From Ectocarpus siliculosus (lineage: Eukaryota; Sar; Phaeophyceae; Ectocarpales; Ectocarpaceae): a stretch of DNA of 64,000 bases. The stretch lies in contig FN649726.1 of the NCBI GenBank assembly GCA_000310025.1, forward strand, positions 1,797,634-1,861,633. The letters run 5' to 3'. Made by a program: the position numbers and the translations under genes. Positions 49,490-60,712 of this stretch are shown piece by piece. The stretch's first letter is position 1. Every line of letters begins with the position of its first letter. The notes under the pieces are model-generated. The model ran no database searches. It saw only the letters and a list, made by a program, of their open reading frames with translations, and was not told the DNA's origin.

Positions 49490-52400
49490 CGTACAGTGAC
49501 AAAACTAAAGGTGACTGCAGCCGCAAATAGGGGATTATAATAGGCAAAGCGCGTCAATCTGGTGGGTGGTGGGAGGATAGGGGAAATCATGTGCTTTTTT
49601 ACCCAACCCTCCCCATGGCGCCAGCGCACCAGGCTTGCAACTTGTCGTTGCGTTGGTTCTTTTCTCGTCGTACCTTTTTTTGTTGAAGTACATGTTTCAG
49701 GGGCGCGTAGGTCCGTCCGTCACGCAGTTTTGACATTCACGGATGGCAGTCGATCTGGGGTAGGTGGCGCAGACTCAATTGAACCCCCATGTTTCGGGGT
49801 TGCCAAAGTTGTTTGCACTTTTATTCGGTTCTGTAGTGCATTTACATGTCGTATGACAATGAAAATGAACGATGACCAATCAATGGAAATCAGTCCGAGA
49901 TCAGAAGGAATCGAGGTTCGTTCGTGCGACAGGTGTCCTGCAGGAGGCTCTCGACTTTTCCGCAACCGCAAGATTGTTGTGTCCGAAATGAACTGGTTAC
50001 ATGCGCGGGAACATACGAGCCAATCAATCGAGCCGGCTTGGACCTGACGGATCACATAGATAGATAGTACGAGGTGTTGACCTTTGTAAGGCTCACATCC
50101 CACCACACACGGCCCACGAAAACTCGATGGATGTCCCTGACTGATGAGACTGCTGTCGACCTCACTCAACGAGTTCCACTCGCGAGCATGTTTGCGATGC
50201 GAGAGAGAAGAGCGCATCGCCACGCTAAACAACAAATTAAATATCCACGTGAGATGGGGGGCTTACACGACCCATAACTCAAGGGGGGCACGCGCATGTG
50301 ACGCTGGGCTGTTTTTTTTTATTTTGTCGCACGGACGGGCGGTGCAAACATAATTCCCGCATTTTGCTTCTTTTCGGCGATGATGGTGTTGCTGTTGAGC
50401 TGCTGGGTGCACAGAGAGTATTCCGCCAACAAGGTGAACCGTCCGCGAATGGACTGCAACAGCAATCAATCAAGATGCGTACAAACGAAAAATCGAACGT
50501 TCGAAACGCAGTAACCAAGACCAAATTACCCGCAGTGTACGTGAGAAAGGAACTCACGAACAACCCCAAAGCAAGCTTGTGCAGCGTTGTGTAGGGGGTA
50601 GGCATGCGGGGAAAATATGGAGTCGAACCAACGACAGGCAGCAGCACCTTGAGGATACATACTGTATACGTCCACAGGTCGTTCAGATACCATTTCCACG
50701 GCCCTCGCCCTCTCTCTGCCCGCTATCAACAACTAGGTGTCGTTTCAACATTTTATTCATCAAAAAGGCACGCTCTGAAAGCAAGTCTGAAAAGATCGCC
50801 CCTGGACTTACACTTTGTTGGCGACGACGCTTATCACGCGTCGCTACAGACCCTACGGACCCATAAGCATATAAGCATATAAGCATGCATGCATCTTCAG
50901 GCACCACACAAAAACACTCGAATCAGTACCGACGATCTAAACCTACTTCCGTGTGCGCAAAACTTGAAATCCCTCAAAGACAAGACCCCCCTCCCGTCGA
51001 GAATAAATATTTTGCATGCATCAGAGCTCGTGGTTGTTGTTTTTCGATACGCCACCAGCCCCACAATGTTTATTTAATCGTCTCGGGCCTTTGTACGAAA
51101 AAAAAGTACACTTTACGCGATATGTTCCTCATCACCGCCTACGGCGAGCAACCTCCGCATGTAAAAATCGCTCGCCTTTCAATCCTGCTGTTTTTCACCA
51201 AACCGAAACAAACACGTACTGGGTGCCTGCCTCTCTTCATTTTTTGTTCAGGCTAAATATCGTACATACACAAACCAGCTCACATAACGTATTGCCCCCC
51301 GTCTATTCTGTCAAAACCAACCAAAACACGAACCGAAATAGCGAAAAACACACAAAATAAAGGAAGATCTCACGTCTACCATGCACGCACAAAGAAACGC
51401 AGAAAAAAACGCACGCGAAAACACACGCACACATGCACGCACCCACGCAGAGGCGGCGGCGAGAAAGAACACCCTCGGCTTAACCCTCCTCCGGCCCTAC
51501 CCACACTTGACCTGTTGCCACGATTGGGTCCGCCCTCCTTCCACCATCTCAAAAGCAGACTCGGCATCATTGGCATACACGCACTCGCGCGCGAGAGGCC
51601 GTAGGCACAGCAACCAAGACCACCAGCCAAAGCCAACCCTGCCACCAGCAACAAGGGCAACAACAAACCCAGCTCAAAAAAGGACAACCAACAACGACAC
51701 AAAGGTACAAAAGAAACCAACATCGCGCGCGCTGTTAGTAACCCAACAATCAAGGACATGATGCCAAACCCGCAAAGAACCGAAACGCAAGGCATCGATC
51801 AGTAACAAAGACGTGTTCATTAATTCGCAGTTTAACTTGTAATCGGTCGACAAATTGTGACGCGGGCTCCTGCTATCTCTCCCCCCAGCAGCCGGCCACC
51901 TACACCTCCCCGTCGTGACGCCCCGGACACGAAACAAACTAGACAGCAGCATGATCGCATTTTCGTATGGACTATTAAAAACGAGAAAAAGAACACCCCT
52001 TCACAAGCACCTTCCCAAGCAAAAAGAGTACCTACCTCCGGCCCGTCTTTCCCTTCCCTGTCGTAAGGGACCGGCGAACGCGAGTTCCAACAAAAAACAA
52101 AACAAAAAAACGCCATACATCGAAAACCGGGGCATCGCGTGTCTTCGTTCTCAACACAGCAGTCCTAGAGAAATCATCTAGTCCCAAGTCATGGCGAATG
52201 CAGCCGAGACGGAGTGCTTTCTATATGCCACGCATGATAGAAATAGGTCATCAGTCATGCCTGTCTAGACTCTCTTTGTCTTTTTTCGTTGTTCGAAGAA
52301 CTTCTTCATGGTCCGAAGAGCACAACGGTGCTTCTTCACGCTGGACGCGCTCCCACGCGCGACCGACACATCGCCTCAACTTTTCCACTCGTGAGGAGCC

Positions 52401-52631
52401 GTAATATGCTACACGGGAGGCTCATCGTGTCACAAGTGTTTAGGGAGGGAGGGAGGGAGGGGCGCCATATTTGTACCACACACAGGACAGCCAAGTAACA
52501 AGCTCTCCCAATTGGGTTGAACGTCGAGGCGTCGGCGTACACCGACCAACCGACCGACCGACCGACCTCCGTCGCCGCAGCGGCAAAACCACAGCAAAAC
52601 CGTTTCACGCTCGCCGCTGCCATATCCCCCG
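49490..52631. other. Stretch without supported coding exons
   Basis: Only short scattered open frames are present. The right-hand part may hold the 3' UTR of the minus-strand RRM gene. A tRNA-like T-arm look-alike near 50610 does not fold properly. Confidence 0.4.
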
Positions 52632-52683
52632 CTAACGACGTAAGCGATCGAGACCTTCCCCAGCTCGCCCGCGGCTACCGGAC
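52632..52683 (-). CDS. RRM gene exon E, likely terminal (16 residues + stop)
   Basis: After tcttgtccag, a frame compatible with the phase 2 donor of exon D reads SGSRGRAGEGLDRLRR and then TAG. It is short, so the call rests on phase and acceptor only. Confidence 0.35.
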
Positions 52684-53936
52684 CTGGACAAGAAACCCGA
52701 GCAGCAACACGCGCGTGGGTACGTAACAACAAGCAATTTTAGGTGGGAGGGAGCAAAATAACGGATCGAGCGATCGCATGCTTGCTTCCGGCCTTTTCCC
52801 TCTGCGCGCCAACAAAACCAAGGGCGGCTATCTACCTATTCTATTATTTTCTGTTCTATTCTAGGACACACCCAAAGGAGGAACGTAGGGCGCGGAGAAA
52901 CAAACGAAACCTCTAACCTTCACGATTAGGACCAGGTAGGTATTTAGCTGGCTGGCACCCACAGATGAAGAAAAAATTCAGGCTTACGAAAAAGGAGCTC
53001 CAGTATCCAGCCGGCTTTTTCTCCCACTCACTGCTGTCGTACTGAATTCAGCACATCCCCCTTCGGCTGCGGTGGCTATGCACATACCTCGAACGGGCAT
53101 CTACAATAATATTTGGAGTCTTTCTGCGATTGCACATGTTCTAAGAGAAACCAAAACCAATTGCCCCACCTCACCTTGGTCTCCCCCCGTAGCCGGTGGA
53201 AAACACGCCCCCCGCGCCGCCCGCGCCACCCCCGCCCCCTCCCCCGGAAACACCACGCGAGTGGCGACCCGCCTCAGCCGCCGCCGCCGCCGCCGCTGCC
53301 GCCGCTGCCGCCGCCGCGTTGCCGTTCCAGGCGCCCATGCCTGCGTGGTGGAGGGCGTGGCCGTTGGCGCCGGTGAGCGCGAAAGCGGCCGCCATGGCTT
53401 GCCGCTGCCGCTCGGCCATCTCCTCCCGCTGGTTGATGTTGAGGATGGCTCCCTCTCCGCCGGGGATGCCGTACGTCTGGAGGTAGCAGGTCGCGAGACC
53501 GAGGAGCTTGGCGTGGTCCTCCATGATGAGGTGCGCGTACGGGCTCGGAGTTTCCTGCAGAGGGCGCAAAGAAAAAGGCAGAGACCCGATCCACGTTGGT
53601 TTCTTCGTCATGAGATAAGGTCACGGTATGAGGGCTCATGACAACAAGCGAAGGGGAGATTACCCCGTGTTCTGCTATTCGTGGAACGTTCCCGGTTTGG
53701 CGTTACCGTCCGCCATAAACCGGTGTCGGGTGTTGTTGCCAACAAGAGGCTTGCGCAAGGCAACCAACTTGTGGCGCGCCGTGAGGTATCGCGGAGAGTG
53801 GAAAACGTGCGGTGTTGTTGTTCACGTCGTTCGCCACCACACCAAATGGTGGTACGGATATAACACCAAGCACCGTTTTCTCAATAACCATGACCGAGAA
53901 AAAACGCGGGCACAGAGCAACCGGCAGTAGCGAGGA

Positions 53937-53968
<32 letters not shown>

Positions 53969-56900
53969 GACCACCAACTACAGCAGCCCTAACCTGCATC
54001 GGGTTCCCAGTGCTGCCCCCGTCCATCCCGCCGACCCCGCGGGCGGCGTTAATCGCCCGGGCAAGGTCCAACCCGTTGTTGCCGCCGTTAACGTTGCCGC
54101 CGCCGCCCCCGCCGTTGCTGGCACCGCTGTTGTTGCTGTTGAAGTTACCGCCGCCGGCGGTGGCGCCGACGGCCAGGCTCTCGCCATCGCGGGTCTCGAT
54201 CGAGCGGGAGCGGGAGTAGTTGAGGTACACCCGCTTCTGCCCGATCTTCGGCTCGGCGTCTTCCTCGTAATGCCGCATCGTGGCCTTCGCGACGCTCACG
54301 CTTGGCAGCTGGACAAGCGCCTGCACACAAAACGCATACATAGCGTAGCGAGGGCGGGGGCGCGCGCGGGGGGTGGGGGGTGGGGGGGGGCGTGGAGACA
54401 GTGGGACCGCTGTTAAAGCGGTCAATGAACTCGGGTTTGGTAACCCCGACGCCCACTAAATACAGCAGGGCCTCGCGAAGACCCACGGTCCCGGCGCGCC
54501 CAACCGGCGCCTATATATAAAACATGTAGCGTCATGGGCGGGGATATTCGCGATTGAGCCTATGTACTTCACCTTAGTACACTATCTCACTTGTGCAATT
54601 TTGGGGGCAGACAGAGACGATATCGGATCCGCCTCAACATGGGGGGTTGGGCTGCAAAGTAAGAGCAAGATCTTGCGTCAGTCGTTTGGTGCAAAAAAGC
54701 AAAATCTTAATCTTGGTACCCGGCACTGGATCTAGAAAAAAAGAGCCATATGCACACGTACACACACCCATGTTGGATAACACCCGGAGGTTAGGGTTCG
54801 TTGGGTGCGACTTGCATTCCGTGAGATCATGACAACCAAACCCGGTTTAACGAAAGCGTACGTACCCACTCCGCAGGGAACGACCATGGCATGGATCCGC
54901 TTCATGGGCGGTGGTGGTATTGGTAGCCAGAACCTCCTTTTTAAGTGGGGAAAAAAAGCGATATGCGAATCGTCGAACTCATTACTCACCTGGCCACTAA
55001 ACATCTTTAACTTTTCCACCTGGCCGAAGCAGCTCAGCAGCGCTACGAGGTCCCCCTGTATCGAAACGGTGTTCAAGCAGCAGCAGCAGCAGCAGCGTCA
55101 GGGATAAATAAAAAAAAGTGGTCTCGAGTCTCGAGGGCACCTGCGGGCGTGTCCGCCGTGCGGGAATGGCATGCGCATGCACGTGTGCTGGAAGGAAATT
55201 ATCATCACGCGGAAAAAATGACAAAACAACCCCAGGAAACACGGAGCCAAGCCCCCTCCAGCGGAGTAGACGGCAGCAGCGGCAGCAGCAGCAGCAGCTG
55301 CGGGAAATAAAACAAAAATACACGCCATGTGATTGCCGACCAGCAAGCAAGGTCCTCATCAAGAAGAACAGCCACACACGAAAACGGGAACACGTCGAGA
55401 GCACCACAAACACCTTCCCCTCCCTTCAACACGTACATGTTCCCCACACACCAATGAAAATAATTCTTCCAACAGCAACAGAATCACACACGCACATACT
55501 TCGAATCGAAGTACACAGGCAACTCCTGTGGGAATCATCTTGGAACGGGCAATCTTTCCTCCTGCACCTTCACGGAAATTATGCTTGCCGAGAATCGCAA
55601 CCATGCCGACCCCCTTCTACGCGCGTCTTGCATCCATACGCAATTCATCCCGGATCCTACCTCCGCGCGTGGTGTCTACAGCAGCCAACATGGTTACCGT
55701 GTGCCACGTGTCTCAAAATACAAGCAAGAGTCGCGCCAGGCAAACAAATTCAATCGATTCCAAGGGGGGCGGACCCTCCAAGGCAACGACAAAAGATTCA
55801 ACTGAAAGAATGTCGAGACAAGAAGAAGAGCGACATATTCCATCCCGGTCTCGACCGGCTGCCCGTTCCTTGTGCTATCTTGTTTACGTATTGCACGCGG
55901 CTTACACGCGGTAGATGCCGGCACGATTTCGCGCACGGAAAAAAAGAGTCCTATAATTGGGTCCTATGGACATGTTGTGCATATGTGCGATATGCAACCA
56001 TCAACAATTCTCGAGAACACTGATTAAAATGTGCGTGCCACGACTTCCCAACAACGAACACCTTCTACAATTGTAGCTCGTGTGCATCAGGAGTCCTTCA
56101 TGGAGGCGGTGTTCAACCCCCGCCCCCGCCCCCGCCCGCCTTTGTCCCTTTCTGATCACGTGCCACATTTCGCAGAGGACAGACAGACACCACACAAGCT
56201 TCACATTCGCGTTTGTTTGTGGTTCGTGGCGTGAGGTGTGTGGGTGCACCCAACATCAAAGAAAGAGAACTTGATGCCGCCCGCAGTCCGTTTCCTGGAT
56301 ATGTTGCATGTGTCCAGCGAGAAAATAAACACCCAGAGTAGACTTCGCTCGCTCCCACCTATTGCACTTTCCAAAAAGTCCGCACTGCGCGATACCTAAT
56401 AAATGCATACCATCATCCATGAGGACGAACCTATCGAAGTTCGCCACCCACAAAGCATGCGGTCATCCTACGCGGGCATCTTACCGACGACCGCCGTCAT
56501 CGCCCAACGGAAAAGAGAAGGCCACCGGACAGATAAAACGCATCCGGCATTTTGTAGACGGGCATCTATCTGCTGGCTGTATCGAATGCACCAACAAAAT
56601 TATGTGAAGAAAAAAACACTTCATAATTTCTCACGCTGACTTACTTGTCTGGAGGAAAAAGTGCGAAGGTCAAAGTTATTCCGCTCTTCCTCGACACAAG
56701 AGTTCTACATATAAATTATGTATGCACACACGAGAAGCGGCAGCCAGCGCACCGAACACCCGTACGCGCTGCAAGCAGAAAAAAGTATAGCTGCTGCACA
56801 CACAGAAAAAGACAACAAAACAATCGCCGGTTTGCACACACACCATGGGTCGGCTTGGGCGTGCCAAAGCGCTACGTAGCTCTCCCATCTCTTCTCTCTC

Positions 56901-57689
56901 GCGCGCACCTGTACAACCGGGTAGCCGACATTTCGTACATGGAGCACCTTCGAAGGCTCCGGGGTTTGTCTCGGCGAACCATCCCCTCCTCCTCCTCCAC
57001 CTCCTCCTCGACGTCTCGGTGACGCTCCTCCTCCTCCCCCCCCCGCCCGGTCCCACCTCGGGGACTGGCTGCTCACGCTGCTGCCGCCGCTGTGCTGCCT
57101 CCCCTCGTCCCGGTAGCGGCTCCGTCTCGAAGACCGCCCGCTCGCTCCTCCTCCCCCTCCTCCTCCTCCTCCTCCTCCTCCCGCCCGGCGCTGCCTGGTT
57201 GATCTCCCGCTGCTGCTGTCGTCGCTGCTGCTGCGGTCGCGGCTGCGGCGGCTGCCCGCGCGGCTCTCGCTGCTCGAAGCCGCCCTGGCGCTCCCGCCCT
57301 CGTAGACGCCCTCCTCGGAGGCGGACTCGTTGCTGCCGGCCGCGGCGGAGGTCACGCTCTCCGCCCCTCCAACTCCTACGCCCATCGCGCCGCCGCCGCC
57401 GCCGCCGCCGCCGCTGACTGGTGCCGGAGTTTCAGACGAGTCCATCATCGGGGAACCAGGCGAGGAGGGCGATCCGCCTCCAGCGCTGCCGGCGGAATTG
57501 ATGGCGAGCATGTCGATCGCCCGGAGCACCCCGGGGGGGGAAGGTGTGGGCGCGAACTCGAAGGCTGGGGCAACTGCTGCGGAAGCTTCGTCCGTGGTGA
57601 TTGTGGAGCCAGCCGCGTCGCCGACGTCCATAACGTTCTGCCCTAAAGAGCTAGCTCCTCCAGCGCTTTCCACTGCTGTGCTTTGCTTG
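52632..57689 (-). CDS. hnRNP L/PTB-type single-RRM protein, five exons (5' end uncertain)
   Basis: The exons on the minus strand are 57689-56909, 55055-54990, 54320-53994, 53554-53175 and a likely terminal 52683-52632. They assemble one RRM across three exons: KVLHVRNVGYPVVQ, then GDLVALLSCFGQVEKLKMFS, then ALVQLPSVSVAKATMRHY and GQKRVYLNYSRSRSIE. The HVRNV first strand, ALVQ third strand and VYLNYS last strand are typical of the PTB/hnRNP L subgroup, which binds CU/CA-rich pre-mRNA and regulates splicing. Before the RRM is a Ser/Arg- and Gly-rich disordered region. After it come Asn/Gly-rich linkers, a block containing LIMEDHAKLLGLATCYLQTY, and poly-Ala and poly-Gly tracts. Family members usually have three or four RRMs; only one is seen. 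Translation may start at ATG 57631 or in an unseen upstream exon. Confidence 0.7.
53175..53554 (-). CDS. RRM gene exon D
   Basis: It starts in phase 0 after cctgcag and ends in phase 2 before gtgagg. It has a helical block (EDHAKLLGLATCYLQTYGIP, then REEMAERQRQAMAAAFAL), poly-Ala and poly-Gly. Confidence 0.7.
53938..53967 (+). repeat. (CAG)n trinucleotide tract in an RRM-gene intron
   Basis: Nine to ten CAG units directly downstream of exon C on the transcribed (minus) strand, where they read CTG. Confidence 0.85.
53994..54320 (-). CDS. RRM gene exon C (109 codons)
   Basis: A phase 0-0 exon after gtgtgcag. It encodes the rest of the RRM, then an Asn/Gly-rich linker ending STGNPMQ before gttagg. 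Confidence 0.75.
54990..55055 (-). CDS. RRM gene exon B (22 codons)
   Basis: A phase 0-0 mini-exon between gatacag and gtgagt, encoding helix 1 and strand 2 of the RRM (GDLVALLSCFGQVEKLKMFS). Confidence 0.75.
56909..57689 (-). CDS. RRM gene exon A: Ser/Arg/Gly-rich region and first RRM strand
   Basis: It ends at gtacag before gtgcgc in phase 0. A good acceptor (cttcttcag) lies just upstream at 57690-57698 on the minus strand, so an upstream exon is possible. Alternatively ATG 57631 is the start. It contains RSRDRSSSDDSSSGRS and several poly-Gly runs. Confidence 0.65.
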
Positions 57690-58406
57690 CTGAAGAAGGA
57701 TTCGCAACAAAGATCATGGGTGGTACGCCAGAAGTGGAGAAAGAGAGAGAGGTGGGGTGGCGGCGGCGGCGGGAGAAAGGGGGTGCGGGGATCGACGTCG
57801 TTGACGGGTAGCGGCGACGAAGGGCTGTGGTAGAGACTCCCTTACTCCTGAGTGAGAAACAACGGGGATTCTTTGATGCGAAGAAGGCGACACCACACAG
57901 TCATGTTTTTTTTTCGAGACCTGACCGCTGACCGATCGACCGCCTCGCACACAACAAGTTGTGTCCAGTTTTTGCCCTAAACCGATCGATCGCGCGAGAC
58001 AAAAGGGGGCGCACCGCGGCGGTGAAATGGGTCGAACCTTCCGCGTCTCTTCCTCGGCTGTGTGCTCGCGTCGCGTTGAAGACGTTCTTGCCACAGTACA
58101 GGTGCTCAGGCGAAAGCTTTGGGCAAAACGATGTGTGTTTCCGAGAGAGTCAGAAGTGCACTGGGGCGGGGGGGCTTTGGGTTGGAATATATCAGAAAAT
58201 GGCAGAGTACCCAAAATGGCAGAGTACCCACTATTTGAATACTCATAGCCGCGGACCCCCCGTAGCAGCGTCCGCGCGAGACGCCCGCCCCGACGGACCC
58301 GGAGCGCAGTGCTACCTCACCTGTCTCAGCTGCTCGTCGCCAGAACCTGCTGTGAGGACAAGAGTAATACGCTGACGGGGTTAATTGTAGAGGAAAGTCC
58401 ACAACA

Positions 58407-60712
58407 ATGGCGGACGAGCTTTCGAAGGAAGAGGAGGCTACGGACTGGTATGTCGTCCTCGGTCTCGATGTGGGCGCCAGGGAGAAGGACGTCAACAAGG
58501 CCTTCAAGAAGATGTCTCTGGTGTGGCACCCCGATAAGAACGGGGGCAGCGAGGAGGCGCACGCGAAGTTCATGAAGATCAAGGAGGCCAAGCTTTTCCT
58601 GCTCGATGGGAAGAAGAGAGGCCTGTACGACCAGAAGAGGGCCGCTCGCCGTAAAACGGAGGCATTGTTGGTGAGTTCTTGTTTTAGCCAGGAAGGAAGG
58701 GTGTTGGTACGCGGTGTCTCTCTCTGCATTGCGTTGCTATAGCCTACTGCTCCAGAGGGGACGAATACAACAACACCACCATGCTATGGTCGTGACATCG
58801 GAACCACCGAGGATATTTATTTTCTCAACAACTGCGTCTCAATCTTGACCTAGACTACTGCAGTAGAGCAGAGTGTGGGTGGTACTGCTGTAGGGCTACG
58901 TAGATTACATAAAGATGACGGGCGCCGTCGATGTCTCTGCGCTACAACCATAGTACCAAGTAGCCGTTGGAAAACAATCTATTTCTCGTTGGGCTCTCTC
59001 TTCGAAGTTATCAATGGGCGACGAGCAGCCGGTGACTCCGTTGAATCCGCGCGCTACTACAATGAACGGGGGGTGACGCTCTGTGTGCACTTCTTCGAGC
59101 AGTAGTAACTGACCAACCACGCGTACATACATTACTGTAGCTGGTTTCTTCTAGAAAATCCGGTAACATGCTCGCATTCCGGCAACCACTTCGCCCTGTC
59201 TCTTTGCGGAGTATTCGAAAAGCTAGCCAGCAGAGTTGATGAGGTTGGTGTCAACCTTGCTTGTCCTCCGCAGTGCGCAGGCAGTGTACGAGTCCATGAT
59301 CTTCTATGATGCAGACCCTCATCTCGGTACGCAAGTGTTGATTCTTCTCGCCCCAAACTAATACCCCGTCTCTTCGGCCATGGCTGGCTCATCGAATCCC
59401 CCACCCCCACCAGGCGGAACGAAATCGCACCATGGGGAAAAGGCAGCGGGAGCTCCGCGTGGAGCTAGAGAGACGAGAAAAGGAGGCCGCCAGCGGGTCT
59501 TCATTTTCGTCGCCGTCGAGCCGTGCCGGAGGTTTGGGAGCGGGAGGGGAGGCGAGGGTGGCCGCCGCAAGGCTCGACGAGCTCAGGAAGAAGGGCGAGG
59601 CGGAGCGCCAGAGGCAGAGCGCGGATTGGAGCGTCAAGAGCGCGAACATCAAGAGCGCCAGCGCCAGGAAGCGCAGCGCGCCCTCCTCGGGCCTTTCCGG
59701 CGCGAACGGCAGCGGCGGAGACGGCGATGACGATGGCCTAGAGGAGCGGACCTTGCGGGTGAAGTGGAAGACTAAGAAGGAGTCCCACTCGGACTACACC
59801 CTGGACGTGCTCTTCAGCAAGTTCGGCGTGGTGCAGTCGGTGTCGATCGAGGAGGGTAAGGGGGACAGGGCGATGGTCGTGTTCGCGTCCGCCGTGTCTG
59901 CCGACGCCGCCATGGCCGCTTACGGCAGTCGAGAAGGCGGCAGCGAGACCATGCGGACGAGCTACGTCGGCAAACGGCGGGCGAAGCGGAGCGCCTTCGC
60001 CCCTCGCCGTCACACCATGTCCCCGAGGATACCAACAGGCGATGGGCAGGCGGAAGGCTTAAGCTCGTTCCGGGACCACGAGTCTATCACGATGATGAAC
60101 CTGCGCAAGGAAGCGGAGCGTCAAGCGCTTATCAGGAAGATGGCAGAGGAGGAAGGTCTGACTGTGGGCGATGGACAGAAGGATGCTGCTGTGGGAAACG
60201 GGGCTGCAACGTCTACAAGGGAAGTGGCGAGCGGGGGAGAGGGGGAACATCAGAGTGAAGTTTCGCCTAGTGACAGCGGCGTGGGTAGTAAAACGGTTGG
60301 GAACGTAGCTACTCCAAAGGCAAGCCAGAGGGGCGAAGCACATGTGGTCGGCTCAGCTGCAGACGAAGCAAGTCCTGGGATTGGTGGGGTTGGAGCGAGC
60401 GGAAGTGAAGCCGCAGGGGGTAGTGTTAGGGCAGGAAACAGGCAAGCTTTTCCTGTCCCGCCCTCGATGTCGGCCAGTAAGATGCCTGGCACAAGCGATT
60501 TCAAGGCGAGAAGAAAAAGTGACGCCCTCCTGTCAGAAATGGGTGGCGGCAGTGCAGGGGGTGTGAGTCCTTCCCCCGTTCCTGCTGGGATTGGTGCGTT
60601 TGGAATCGGGAGTAAAAGTGTGCCCACCACCCCAGTCTCGAGAAGAAGCATGGTGGGGACACCAATAGACGAGAGTGACATTTTGGCGCGGATGATGGCG
60701 ATGAAGCGTTGA
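58407..60712 (+). CDS. DNAJC17: DNAJC17/Cwc23-type J-domain + RRM protein (exons 58407-58670, 59414-60712)
   Basis: Two phase-0 exons encode about 520 residues. The J domain (about residues 12-78) has the Hsp70-activating HPD at 41-43 (LVWHPDKN). A charged coiled coil follows (RQRELRVELERREKEA), then an RRM at about 200-261 (ERTLRVKWKTK, DVLFSKFGVV, MVVFAS). Next comes the family motif FRDHESITMMNLRKEAERQA with LIRKMAEEE at about 307-335. This order, J domain, coiled coil, RRM and MM-x-LR-x-AERQ helix, is diagnostic of DNAJC17, a nuclear spliceosome-associated co-chaperone (yeast Cwc23, which acts with the Ntr1 disassembly machinery). The Ser/Gly-rich C-terminal extension makes it longer than the roughly 300-residue animal protein, and it ends with a short conserved-looking ESDILARMMAMKR. 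The start ATG lies just upstream of the J domain. Confidence 0.9.

Noticed and set aside
49720..50235. 171-codon minus-strand frame
   Set aside because: Composition looks random, and there are no domains or splice sites consistent with the RRM gene.
50590..50660. tRNA-like T-arm on the minus strand (ggttcgactcc)
   Set aside because: The stem does not pair and no D-arm or anticodon arm can be placed at the right distance.
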